Positions 1 to 6,365 of a stretch of 38,380 nucleotides of DNA are shown piece after piece. The stretch covers positions 1 through 38,380 of the IMG/VR virus record IMGVR_UViG_3300026078_000052, one strand, 5' to 3'. The stretch's first letter is position 1, and every line of letters starts with the position of its first letter. Source of the stretch: a virus. The position numbers were made by a program, and so were the translations under genes. The notes beneath the pieces are model-generated. The model saw only the letters and a program-made list of their open reading frames with translations. It made no database searches and was not told where the DNA came from.

Positions 1-33
1 GTGGTACATTGGAACCACGCGAACCTCTCGGGT
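1..33. repeat. Direct repeat, copy 1
   Basis: Imperfect direct copy of bases 199-232: both contain GTGGTACA, GAACCAC and GAACCTCTCGGGT in the same order, with one gap and a few substitutions. The copies sit on either side of the tRNA-Val attachment core. They may be integrase arm sites, or a dispersed chromosomal repeat if bases 1-59 are host DNA. Confidence 0.7.
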
Positions 34-59
34 GCATCGCCAAAAATGGCGGAAAAGCG

Positions 60-106
60 TGGTGGGCGGTGAGGGACTTGAACCCCCGGCATTCTCGGTG
101 TAAACG
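60..106 (-). other. Attachment core: 3' part of tRNA-Val(UAC)
   Basis: Read on the minus strand this is a tRNA 3' part: the 3' side of the anticodon stem-loop with loop TTTACAC (anticodon UAC), stem CGAGA, variable loop, a T arm GGGGG-TTCAAGT-CCCTC, acceptor strand ACCGCCC, discriminator A and encoded CCA. The D arm and the 5' acceptor strand GGGCGGT are absent; the sequence from 107 on does not fold as a tRNA. A phage-borne 3' tRNA segment of about 47 bp is the classic core of a site-specific attachment site, because integration restores an intact tRNA. The integrase is not in the window. Confidence 0.85.
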
Positions 107-198
107 TAGGACCAGTAAGCCACTTTGGGGTTTTCCAGCCAACCGCGCTGGAGATTTCGCCACTATAGGCTTGCTTCGTTCCGTTTGCGTTCGTGTTG

Positions 199-232
199 GT
201 GGTACAAGTCGAACCACCCGAACCTCTCGGGT
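199..232. repeat. Direct repeat, copy 2
   Basis: Second copy of the repeat at 1-33. This copy can form two overlapping hairpins: GGTGG (198-202) with CCACC (214-218), and the terminator stem at 216-232. The hairpins share bases 216-218, so they exclude each other. Confidence 0.7.
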
Positions 233-236
233 TTTT
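216..236 (+). terminator. Rho-independent terminator
   Basis: Stem ACCCGA (216-221), loop ACCTC, stem TCGGGT (227-232), followed by TTTT. It lies between the attachment core and the first accessory gene, so it would stop plus-strand transcription arriving through the attachment site (from the integrase side in a circular genome). Confidence 0.6.
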
Positions 237-278
237 GCCCCCGCCTGCCTGCCAGCAAGCGAGGGCGCCACAACGCGA

Positions 279-308
279 TTGGAGCGCGTCATGGATTGTT
301 CCCATTAT
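279..308 (+). promoter_or_regulatory. Possible promoter of the accessory operon
   Basis: TTGGAG (279-284) is followed after 18 bp by CATTAT (303-308), with an overlapping TATAAG at 306-311. It lies after the terminator and just before the first accessory gene at 344. Match to the sigma-70 consensus is moderate. Confidence 0.35.
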
Positions 309-343
309 AAGCCTCAGACCGCCATGGTCAAAGGTGCCTCGCT

Positions 344-802
344 ATGAGCCGCGACACCTCACCCTACATCGTTCGGATGGGCGGTGAAGCGTCAGTCACG
401 CACACCGGCAAGATGGTTCCTGGTGACAATGGCGAATTGATCGAACAGGTCATCGTTACCCTTGCTGGCGGGGGTTTCGAAGCCCCGCGTCTTCTGCGAC
501 CAATGCCAGCGACGGCCACGATCTACTTCGCTGGTCCTGAGGGCGGGCCGATCAAGATTGGCTTCGCCGCGCGCGTCAATACCCGCCTGCGCGACCTGCG
601 GTTGGCCAATGCCTACCCGCTACGGCTGTGGGCATCGGTGCAAGCAGCGCCGTCGCTAGAACGTGAATACCACCGCCAGTTCGCAGCCCACCGCCTCCAC
701 GGCGAATGGTTCACCCGCTGCCCTGAGATCGAAGCAGAGATCGAGCGGCTTAATGCCAACCCTAGTCTCACTTCTATCCTGAATGATGGGGAAAGGGCAT
801 GA
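344..802 (+). CDS. GIY-YIG / T5orf172-type nuclease-domain protein
   Basis: A 152-residue protein with an unassigned N-terminal 55 residues, then a compact GIY-YIG-fold domain: a Y61-F-A-G turn, KIG at 71-73 followed by Arg-rich R80/R82/R86, then an E107-x2-H110 pair and the GEWF block at 120-123. This pattern (KIG ... E-H ... GEWF) is typical of the T5orf172/Mug113 branch. Family members are predicted DNA endonucleases, but the target is unknown. It is the first gene after the attachment core, and its end overlaps the next start by ATGA. It may act in homing, recombination or attack on competing DNA; only the domain call is firm. Confidence 0.75.
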   Translation: MSRDTSPYIVRMGGEASVTHTGKMVPGDNGELIEQVIVTLAGGGFEAPRLLRPMPATATIYFAGPEGGPIKIGFAARVNTRLRDLRLANAYPLRLWASVQAAPSLEREYHRQFAAHRLHGEWFTRCPEIEAEIERLNANPSLTSILNDGERA

Positions 803-1482
803 GCGGGCCCGTTCTCATCGGCTGTGAATACAGCGCTACGGTTCGCGACGCTTTCCGGGCACTTGGGTTCGATGCATGGTCCTGCGATCTGCTGCCGACT
901 GAGGGTGAACAGCACTGGCATATCCAGGGCGATGTTCGGGTTGCGATCACGTCCCGCTGGTGGTCGCTCATTGTGCTGCACATCGACTGCACCGCGATGG
1001 CTGTGTGCGGTAACAAGCACTACGGCGCCGGCAAAGCGAAGCACGACGAGCGGCTGGCGGCGATCGACTGGTCTGTAGATACTGTGCAGCTTGCTCTGGC
1101 CAATGCCGAGCATGTCGCCGTCGAGAATCCTGCCAGCGTCATCTTCCCGATCCTGCGCCGCGAGCTTGTTGCAGACGTTCAGTACGTCCAGCCATGGCAG
1201 CACGGTCACCCCGAGCAGAAAAAGACCGGGCTCGCTTTGTGGGGCCTTCCGCGCCTCACCGAAACGGACAACGTCTACGAACACATGATGACGCTGCCCC
1301 GCGCTGAGCGGGAGCGGGTGTTCTTCATGTCGCCGGGCGCCGATCGCGGCAAGGAGCGGGCGCGGTTCTATCCAGGAATTGCGGCAGCGATGGCCGATCA
1401 ATGGGGCGGGTTTGTCACAAATCATGGGTCTGAAATGGATCAGACCCAGAATATGTCACATGCGCAACGGAGGGCAGCATGA
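799..1482 (+). CDS. Cytosine-methyltransferase-like phage protein, divergent
   Basis: A 227-residue protein of a family common in phage accessory regions. It starts with a Rossmann-type strand and the motif CEYSATVRDAF (9-19), then WSCDLLP, and has VENPASV near 111, resembling the ENV block of C5 methyltransferases. In related proteins a Pro-Pro-Cys precedes Thr at the middle motif; here it reads HIDCT (61-65), so the Cys is kept but both prolines are lost. Full C5 enzymes are longer and have a target-recognition domain, which is absent. Activity is doubtful: it could be a SAM-binding relic or a DNA-modification helper. Start overlaps the preceding stop. Confidence 0.6.
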   Translation: MSGPVLIGCEYSATVRDAFRALGFDAWSCDLLPTEGEQHWHIQGDVRVAITSRWWSLIVLHIDCTAMAVCGNKHYGAGKAKHDERLAAIDWSVDTVQLALANAEHVAVENPASVIFPILRRELVADVQYVQPWQHGHPEQKKTGLALWGLPRLTETDNVYEHMMTLPRAERERVFFMSPGADRGKERARFYPGIAAAMADQWGGFVTNHGSEMDQTQNMSHAQRRAA

Positions 1483-1521
1483 ACCGCCCTCTCCCCAACC
1501 CCTCGAATGAGGGAGGCGCGC

Positions 1522-1821
1522 GTGGGTGAGCGTGTCCACAACAGGTGCGCTGTTTCGCATCACCCTGCCGGCCACCCGATGGCGTGCGGCGATTGCGATC
1601 CATGCCTGCTCGGCGCGTCGCCTGATCTGTGGTGCAAGCAATGCCACGGCGACGGATGGGTGTTCGAATCCAAGCGCGACTATCTGGGTGGAAACTGCCC
1701 GTCCTGCGCTGGTTCTGGCTTCATGCCCCTGGGCGCACCTCCTTTCTGCACGCCCGAAATTTCCGCGCCGAAGTCATGTTTGCAGAAAGATTTGCAGAAA
1801 GGACTGTCGGGTCATGACTAA
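1522..1821 (+). CDS. Zinc-ribbon protein with DnaJ-like Cys pairs
   Basis: About 99 residues if started at the GTG at 1522, which has a good GGGAGG Shine-Dalgarno at 1511-1516; an ATG at 1507 is also in frame. The core has CGDCDPC, CKQCHGDGW and CPSCAGSG, resembling the CxxCxGxG repeats of DnaJ zinc fingers. It therefore probably binds one or two zinc ions. The function is unknown. It belongs to a run of small Cys-pair proteins in this accessory operon, and its stop overlaps the next start. Confidence 0.65.
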   Translation: MGERVHNRCAVSHHPAGHPMACGDCDPCLLGASPDLWCKQCHGDGWVFESKRDYLGGNCPSCAGSGFMPLGAPPFCTPEISAPKSCLQKDLQKGLSGHD

Positions 1822-2269
1822 CCGGGAAACGCTACGAAGCCTGGCTGAGCAAGTTGAGGCGTTGAGCGGGCCGTGTCGGGAAACTGACGCGCTGATCTGG
1901 TGCGCATTGAAGGGTGTTCGGTACGTCGGACACCTTGCTCTCGGCGATGGGCTAACGCAGGTCGAATACCGCGAGCCGCCGCATAACGGCAGGAAGGTGA
2001 CGGGAAAGTCGGGCGTGCCGCACGCTACGCCGGTCACCGATTCGATAGACAGTGCCATGTCGCTGGTGGGTTACCAGTGCGGGCGACCACATAACGTCGT
2101 CATCGCGACTGGCCACGGGTCTGCGTACATCGTGCCAAACGATGGGGCCAGCTACGGCGTCAACGACGACCTATGCGTTCGTGGCCGCGCATCTGGCGAT
2201 GACGAGATTGGCCGAACCGCCCGCGCAATCACCGCCGCCAGCCTCCGAGCAATAGGAGAGGGATTGTGA
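1814..2269 (+). CDS. Hypothetical phage accessory protein
   Basis: A 151-residue protein starting at the ATG that overlaps the end of the zinc-ribbon gene. The N-terminus (LRSLAEQVEALSGPCRETDA) resembles a widespread alphaproteobacterial phage family that begins with a short helix plus GP-R-x-x-D and has a later TDSIDSAMSL segment, where relatives have a conserved Y-T-x-S-x-D-A-A-L-x-L motif. No catalytic motif is visible. The C-terminal part is rich in Ala/Arg. The function is unknown. Confidence 0.6.
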   Translation: MTNRETLRSLAEQVEALSGPCRETDALIWCALKGVRYVGHLALGDGLTQVEYREPPHNGRKVTGKSGVPHATPVTDSIDSAMSLVGYQCGRPHNVVIATGHGSAYIVPNDGASYGVNDDLCVRGRASGDDEIGRTARAITAASLRAIGEGL

Positions 2270-2616
2270 CGGACGCTGACGACGAAATATCTGGCTTGGG
2301 TGAGGCATTCGCGGCTTTGGCGAACCTCCCTGTTCACGCTCACTACCGAGCCGCAGCATATCTCGGGCTACGCTCCGCCCAACAACTGGTTGCGATGCCG
2401 CGTCCATCGGTGGCTGGCCATCACGGCCGAGAGATTGTGCCCGCGTTCCGCCAAGTGAAATGGGTGTGCGATTGCGGCTGGGCAAGTCGCATCGGGATCG
2501 ACGGGGAGCCTTTCGCGGAAGCAGATTGGCGAGCCCACGCACTGACTGCCGAAGCCCTCGCCACACCCCCTTCACCTTCCCCTGACATGGATAAGGATAT
2601 GAAAAGTGACGGATAA
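2266..2616 (+). CDS. Hypothetical protein with one Cys pair
   Basis: 116 residues from a GTG at 2266 that overlaps the preceding stop (GTGA) and is preceded by AGGAGAGGG. The middle carries WVCDCGWASR, a CxC followed by a Trp, in a hydrophilic protein. The last 25 residues are Pro/Ser/Asp-rich. No family recognised. Confidence 0.55.
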   Translation: MTDADDEISGLGEAFAALANLPVHAHYRAAAYLGLRSAQQLVAMPRPSVAGHHGREIVPAFRQVKWVCDCGWASRIGIDGEPFAEADWRAHALTAEALATPPSPSPDMDKDMKSDG

Positions 2617-3187
2617 TTGCGTTCCGGCTTCGCCGTCGGGCTCTCATGCTCCGCACGACGCCGTTCCGTCGTCGCCTTCGGTTTCGATCCCTAACGCGGA
2701 CGGTCCGTGGCACCTTAAGGTCGCCGAGGATGAAACATCCCTGTGCGGTACGCCGTATACCTTCCCGCACCGTTTTACCGACCAATCGGATAACGTGACC
2801 TGCGCGGCGTGCAGGGCAGTGGCAAGGGCCGAGGCTGCGCAGCTCAACCTGTATCGGCAGGCGGAACGCGACCGAGAGGCGCGCCGTCGGGCGGAAGAGG
2901 CGTTCGACCTTATCGCCCCGTTCGTCGCCAAGTTCGCGGCGGCAGTGCCGCACTACGCCGGAGGCACGCCGCGCTATCCTGGTAGCATCTTCATGCACGA
3001 CCCGGAGCCGAACTATCGGCCCTGCCTCACATCGACCGCTAACCCGCCCTGCGGAGCGCCGGAAACGCCGACCATCGGCGACCTGCGGATGCTGGCTGAC
3101 GCATACGCGCAAGCGATCGAAGCCCGGAGGGCGGAAACCGGAACGGGTTCCGTTCACGAGAGCGAAACGGAGCGGTTCAATGGTTGA
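2606..3187 (+). CDS. Hypothetical protein with CxxC and a charged helix
   Basis: 193 residues starting at a GTG with AAGGA upstream. After a Pro/Ser-rich N-terminus comes LCGTPYTF, a CAAC pair near residue 70, and a long charged helix (RAEAAQLNLYRQAERDREAR) that could form a coiled coil. The layout suggests a small zinc-binding head on a helix. The function is unknown. Its end overlaps the next gene. Confidence 0.55.
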   Translation: MTDNCVPASPSGSHAPHDAVPSSPSVSIPNADGPWHLKVAEDETSLCGTPYTFPHRFTDQSDNVTCAACRAVARAEAAQLNLYRQAERDREARRRAEEAFDLIAPFVAKFAAAVPHYAGGTPRYPGSIFMHDPEPNYRPCLTSTANPPCGAPETPTIGDLRMLADAYAQAIEARRAETGTGSVHESETERFNG

Positions 3188-3527
3188 ATGGCGACGCATT
3201 CCAATTGAACGGTACCGCAATTACGAGGCATCCAGAGGCGGGGCTATTCGTCGCGACTTCGGCGATGGTGAGGTTGCGCTGTCCGACAAGATGGTGACGA
3301 ACCGGAAGGGCGGAACATGCCACACGTGTGCCGGTTCCTGCGAGCCGGGAACCCGTAATCGCGTCATGGTCGAGCGCGCAGAGGGCGAACTGGTGACCTA
3401 TCGTTGGTGCCAGTCATGTTGCTTCGCGATGGCCGTCTACGACCGCCGCCCAAGCATCGGTGATGCACGCTTCGAGATGGGTGATGCCGCCCGACGCGCA
3501 ACACTAGGAGCGCCCCATGAAGGATGA
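3180..3527 (+). CDS. Hypothetical Cys-rich protein, probable zinc finger
   Basis: 115 residues, ATG at 3180 inside the end of the preceding gene, with a weak GGAGCGG upstream. It carries two Cys clusters, CHTCAGSC (around 47-54) and CQSCC (around 78-82), spaced as in a zinc ribbon. The sequence between them is hydrophilic. No enzyme motif. One of several Cys-pair proteins in this operon. Confidence 0.6.
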   Translation: MVEWRRIPIERYRNYEASRGGAIRRDFGDGEVALSDKMVTNRKGGTCHTCAGSCEPGTRNRVMVERAEGELVTYRWCQSCCFAMAVYDRRPSIGDARFEMGDAARRATLGAPHEG

Positions 3528-3663
3528 TGCGAAACAGTCCAGCCGCCAGAGCGGAGGGGTCTGCGACGTACCCGGCGAACGGTGCAATCACCCGATCGCG
3601 TGCTCGGAACGCGGCTGCATCAAGCGTGGCGCCACCCTCAAGGACTCCTCCCATGAAGGATGA
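3517..3663 (+). CDS. Small Cys-rich protein (48 aa)
   Basis: A 48-residue reading frame from ATG 3517 to TGA 3661 with a good AGGAG Shine-Dalgarno at 3506-3510. It has four cysteines ([20 protein letters not shown]) and may bind zinc. It overlaps the end of the previous gene by 11 bp. Its first codons (ATGAAGGATGATGC) are repeated exactly at the start of the next gene, so the two starts look like a local duplication. Below the usual length cut-off for gene callers. Confidence 0.55.
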   Translation: MKDDAKQSSRQSGGVCDVPGERCNHPIACSERGCIKRGATLKDSSHEG

Positions 3664-4303
3664 TGCTGAACGGGCGCTAAGGGCGCTTGAGCTTGCGAAC
3701 GCGATCCGGATCGAATGTCTCGATGCGAAGACCGACAGCTACTACGTGATCGACACGTCCAAAGCCGAGCCGGAGGTCAATTGGCCGGGCGAGAATCTGT
3801 CGCAGATCGTGAAGTTCGATGAGGCAAAGACGATCCGCAATCGGGCACAGGCTGACGTGTTCCTCGCCTTTGCACAGCAGCTAGAGGGGTGGCCGGCAGA
3901 CGCGGAGTTCAAGCTGGGCGATCTCGTCATGAAGAAGGGTCGAGCATCTTGGCGTGGGCATGTCCGGGGCTGGTATCGCACCGATCTCACGGCGCTCGGC
4001 TATGCAGTCGAGAGCATGTACGAACCGGGATCGGTGCAGATCTATCCCGTCTCCGCCCTGACCGCCATGCTCGACGTAGCGCCGATACCAGGGGAGCAAA
4101 TTGCAGAAAACGCAAATTGCTCGGCCGAAGCCACTTCTTTGCAGAAAACGCAAACAACTGCCGAGAGGGTCAGAGAGGCTTGTGCGAAGGTGGCGGAGAA
4201 CGCGTGCTACAATACGCCGACCGATCGCGAGATGGAGGTGTGGAACGAAGCGGGTGAGCACATCGCCGCTGCTATCCGTTCCCTTCCGATCGGTAGGGAA
4301 TAG
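3653..4303 (+). CDS. Hypothetical phage accessory protein (216 aa)
   Basis: The start at 3653 is chosen because AAGGACT precedes it and the sequence N-terminal of it looks non-coding (Ser/Arg/Ala shadow of the 48-aa gene). The protein starts [16 protein letters not shown]. The middle (residues about 75-125) has [18 protein letters not shown] and [15 protein letters not shown]; the C-terminus is Glu/Arg-rich and reads like a helical [15 protein letters not shown] segment that is often seen at the end of phage accessory proteins. No assignable domain. Confidence 0.55.
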   Translation: MKDDAERALRALELANAIRIECLDAKTDSYYVIDTSKAEPEVNWPGENLSQIVKFDEAKTIRNRAQADVFLAFAQQLEGWPADAEFKLGDLVMKKGRASWRGHVRGWYRTDLTALGYAVESMYEPGSVQIYPVSALTAMLDVAPIPGEQIAENANCSAEATSLQKTQTTAERVREACAKVAENACYNTPTDREMEVWNEAGEHIAAAIRSLPIGRE

Positions 4304-4343
4304 TGGCTGTGCGATGCCTGACGGCCCGCGCTCTTGCCTACGG

Positions 4344-4362
4344 TCGAGCCAACAAGTTGTCT
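4344..4362 (+). repeat. 19-bp direct repeat, copy 1
   Basis: CGAGCCAACAAGTTGTCTC occurs here and at 36849-36867. In both places it can be read as Ser-Gln-Gln-Val-Val-Ser in a frame that ends at or runs into the following gene. Here it lies in the 88 bp before the HNH gene. Confidence 0.8.
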
Positions 4363-4391
4363 CCGCAGCACAGCATAGACAGGTCATCAAA

Positions 4392-4925
4392 ATGAGCGAA
4401 GCTATAGAGCAGTGGGCGCCAACTAGGTACCCCGGATACGATGTAAGCACTGATGGAAGAGTGCGTGGTCCACGGAGAATACTATCAACGAGGCCCGACA
4501 CAAACGGGTATCTCTCGGTAGGCATTTATGCCGATGGAAAGTCTAAGACCATTCGCGTTCATGCTGAGGTGGCGCATGCGTTTCTTGGCAAGCGTCCGGA
4601 TGGGCATCAGGTTGCCCATTCAAATGGCGATCGACTTGATGCTAGGCTATCGAACTTAAGCTATAAAACAAGAAGCATGAATGAGGCCGATAAGCGGGCG
4701 CACGGAACGGCCCTGTTGGGAGAGCGAAACCCGCAAGCTAAATTGACCGACCGGCAGGTGTCGGATGTCATCTGCCGTGTCTCCAACGGAGAGTCCAAAA
4801 AATCTGTCGCCCGTTCCCTAGGTGTAAGTTCGTCGCATATATTCAAAATATGGCGCGGGAGAAGCCGCTGCGACCATACCGCGCTGCGATCGCTATCGCG
4901 TATGGAGGTAACTTATGCGCTGTGA
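4392..4925 (+). CDS. HNH homing endonuclease (NUMOD4/HNH type)
   Basis: 177 residues from the ATG at 4392; an in-frame ATG at 4314 would add 26. The N-terminus (EQWAPTRYPGYDVSTDGRVR) is a NUMOD4 motif. It is followed by an HNH core: the H of VHAEVAHAFLG, then HQVAHSNGDRLDARLSNL with N-x-D-x-x-N-L. The C-terminus has a DNA-binding helix pair (NPQAKLTDRQVSDV and KKSVARSLGVSSSHIFKIW). This is the standard plan of free-standing phage homing endonucleases, which cut an allele lacking the element. The gene is clearly more AT-rich than its neighbours, a sign of recent transfer. It overlaps the next start. Confidence 0.88.
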   Translation: MSEAIEQWAPTRYPGYDVSTDGRVRGPRRILSTRPDTNGYLSVGIYADGKSKTIRVHAEVAHAFLGKRPDGHQVAHSNGDRLDARLSNLSYKTRSMNEADKRAHGTALLGERNPQAKLTDRQVSDVICRVSNGESKKSVARSLGVSSSHIFKIWRGRSRCDHTALRSLSRMEVTYAL

Positions 4926-5268
4926 TCAATGCCGCCATTGGGAAAAGGGCGACCAATGGGAGGCCGAGATGGCCGGCTTCCGGAAATGTGTCGCCGTGCG
5001 CGCCCGATGGGACATTCAGGATGAGGCGACAGCTGGCGTACCAAAATATCCCGATAACGAGCCGACAGTCGAAATACTCTACGATGATGTTGGGGAGCGC
5101 TGGGCGAAGGCAATGACCGAGGCATTCCGCAAAGAGCGGGCCTTTGTGCAAGACGGCAGCCAATACATTGCCGAGCTATGGACAGGACCCGACTTCTTTT
5201 GCGCGAAGTTCGAAGCGCGAGGGATACCCACCGAAGGCGGAGACGCTTGCGGCTCCGTTCATGGGTAG
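4915..5268 (+). CDS. Hypothetical protein with N-terminal CxxC
   Basis: 117 residues starting MRCDQCRHW, with a strong GGAGGT at 4904-4909. The N-terminal Cys pair, with cysteines near 25 and 98 (KCVAV, FFCAKFEAR), matches a common phage family of short Cys-pair proteins whose last Cys lies in a DFxCxxFE motif. Probably zinc-binding. The function is unknown. Confidence 0.65.
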   Translation: MRCDQCRHWEKGDQWEAEMAGFRKCVAVRARWDIQDEATAGVPKYPDNEPTVEILYDDVGERWAKAMTEAFRKERAFVQDGSQYIAELWTGPDFFCAKFEARGIPTEGGDACGSVHG

Positions 5269-5290
5269 CCCGGTCCGAAGGACGCGCCCA

Positions 5291-5389
5291 ATGATAGGCC
5301 CTACCCTCGTTGAACTCGGTCTATGGATACTAGCTTTCACCCTTATAGCTGCTGCTATACATTGGATTAGGACGAGATGGTCAGATTAA
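5291..5389 (+). CDS. Single-pass membrane miniprotein (32 aa)
   Basis: ATG at 5291 with GAAGGA 8 nt upstream; stop at 5389. The sequence from LVELGLWILAF to AAAIHW is one hydrophobic helix and it ends in basic IRTRWSD, so the N-terminus is probably outside and the C-terminus in the cytoplasm. An upstream in-frame ATG at 5261 lacks a clear Shine-Dalgarno. Tiny membrane proteins next to one another are common in phage accessory operons. The role is unknown. Confidence 0.5.
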   Translation: MIGPTLVELGLWILAFTLIAAAIHWIRTRWSD

Positions 5390-5529
5390 TTGCAGCATCC
5401 GTGCTGATCGGGGTAACCGCTGATCATTGGTGGCAGCTGCTGATCCTGATCGTCGCCGTTCTACTCGCATATAGCGACGGCAAGAAATCAGCTGCGAAGG
5501 CGTCTCTCCCAAACCCTGAGATAGGCTAG
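5377..5529 (+). CDS. Single-pass membrane miniprotein (50 aa)
   Basis: ATG at 5377, overlapping the end of the preceding gene, with TTAGGACGAG upstream. A hydrophobic segment (WWQLLILIVAVLLAY, about 18-32) is followed by a basic, Ala-rich cytoplasmic tail (SDGKKSAAKAS). It forms a translationally coupled pair with the 32-residue membrane gene. Below typical gene-caller thresholds. The function is unknown. Confidence 0.55.
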   Translation: MVRLIAASVLIGVTADHWWQLLILIVAVLLAYSDGKKSAAKASLPNPEIG

Positions 5530-5537
5530 GAGGATAT

Positions 5538-5738
5538 ATGATGGAAATTCCCGAAGGCTGGAAACTGGTTCCGATTGAGCCGACCATGGAGATGTTCGAG
5601 GCCGGCGACGCGAAGATCATGCGCGGACCTATCAGCGCGTTATTGAACTCACCCGGCGATATTTACGCGGCAATGTTGGGCGCCGCGCCTAGCGCCGCCG
5701 CTCCCGCTTCCCAGCTTTCGCCATCGCAAAGTAGATAG
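5538..5738 (+). CDS. Small phage protein with IPEGWKLVP motif
   Basis: 66 residues with a very good AGGAGG 5-9 nt before the ATG at 5538 (a second ATG follows directly). The motif MEIPEGWKLVPIEPTMEMF, followed by IYAAMLGAAP, is a recurrent phage and prophage miniprotein seen alone or as a C-terminal module of accessory proteins. The role is unknown. The end is Ala/Pro/Ser-rich. Confidence 0.7.
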   Translation: MMEIPEGWKLVPIEPTMEMFEAGDAKIMRGPISALLNSPGDIYAAMLGAAPSAAAPASQLSPSQSR

Positions 5739-5946
5739 CTTCTCCATCCTCCTTTGCCGTTCTTATACGGGGTATATCTGGCATCATCTCGGGAGGGAGG
5801 CCGATGGGGATGCCGAATTCGGGGTCGGGTTCGTATTTCATGCCGCTATCGTGCAGCGCGGTTTCCAACAAAGGAAGTGGCTGGAGACTCATCGCGCCCG
5901 TAGCCGCGCGGTGGCGGGCTCCCCGGTCTCCAGCCATGTTGGTCAC
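5689..5946 (-). CDS. Uncertain minus-strand ORF (85 aa)
   Basis: A GTG (5946) or ATG (5937) opens a frame whose second half, GMKYEPDPEFGIPIGLPPEM to EDGEAIYFAMAKAGKRERRR, has natural-looking composition and codon use. No convincing Shine-Dalgarno is seen, and its end overlaps the plus-strand gene by 50 bp. It may be the remnant of a longer gene whose 5' part (5947-6090) is now in another frame. The rest of 5947-6127 holds nothing else that I can support. Confidence 0.35.
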   Translation of the reverse strand: MTNMAGDRGARHRAATGAMSLQPLPLLETALHDSGMKYEPDPEFGIPIGLPPEMMPDIPRIRTAKEDGEAIYFAMAKAGKRERRR

Positions 5947-6127
5947 GATCCAGACCGTTTTTCGCGGGCTTTCCAGGGTATCCGCTGCCCCAAATCGGCC
6001 GGTGCTTGTCTGGCGGGTTTTCCGATTCCGTTACCGTCTCCGGTTCACCGCGACCAACACCATCGCTAACAGATAACCCCCTCCCCGTCAAGTTGCGTTC
6101 GGTAGAGGAAAGGAGTAAGGTGAAGGG

Positions 6128-6313
6128 ATGGAAAAAGGTGTGCAGGACCGACTAGGCGTGAACTTCCAGCGCGAGCGCACATGGTCGAGTATCGATCGGG
6201 AGATGTACCTACAAAGCGCCGCCCTGCGCCCGCTAGTGGCCAATCTCAATAGCGCTGTGGTGACTGTCGCGCAAAAGCATATCGACATGTTGGAAACGCA
6301 CGGGCACCCATAA
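6128..6313 (+). CDS. Hypothetical small protein (61 aa)
   Basis: ATG at 6128 after the purine-rich GGAGTAAGGTGAAGGG, which offers a Shine-Dalgarno. The product (MEKGVQDRLGVNF ... VAQKHIDMLETHGHP) is mixed polar with one amphipathic helix, and no family is recognised. It is the last plus-strand gene before the convergent lysis operon. Confidence 0.45.
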   Translation: MEKGVQDRLGVNFQRERTWSSIDREMYLQSAALRPLVANLNSAVVTVAQKHIDMLETHGHP

Positions 6314-6316
6314 CCC

Positions 6317-6362
6317 GCCGTGGACACCCTGCTTGAGTCGTTACTTGCCTCGTGTCCACGGC
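6317..6362. terminator. Convergent inverted repeat, possible bidirectional terminator
   Basis: GCCGTGGACAC (6317-6327) and GTGTCCACGGC (6352-6362) are perfect 11-bp inverted arms around a 24-nt loop. They sit exactly between the converging accessory operon and the lysis genes. No T-tract follows on either strand, so termination would need Rho, or the site may bind a dimeric protein. Confidence 0.5.
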
Positions 6363-6365
6363 GCC

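Noticed and set aside
60-195. A complete tRNA gene on the minus strand
   Set aside because: The D-arm-like sequence around 135-155 does not continue into an acceptor strand that pairs with ACCGCCC, and the 5' side of the anticodon stem is missing.
9-347. Open plus-strand frame across the tRNA-Val core and repeats
   Set aside because: It reads through a tRNA segment and a terminator and has no family resemblance; start lacks a ribosome-binding site.
613-1425. 270-codon minus-strand frame
   Set aside because: Antisense to the methyltransferase-like gene; composition typical of a shadow frame in GC-rich DNA.
2171-3220. 349-codon minus-strand frame
   Set aside because: Arg-rich antisense shadow of three plus-strand genes that have Shine-Dalgarno sites and coupled starts.
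3524-3652. N-terminal extension of the gene starting at 3653
   Set aside because: Ser/Ala/Arg-rich sequence overlapping the 48-residue gene; a better start with a ribosome-binding site lies at 3653.
5846-6091. 81-codon minus-strand frame from a TTG
   Set aside because: No ribosome-binding site and low-complexity Pro/Gly/Arg sequence; at best a remnant.
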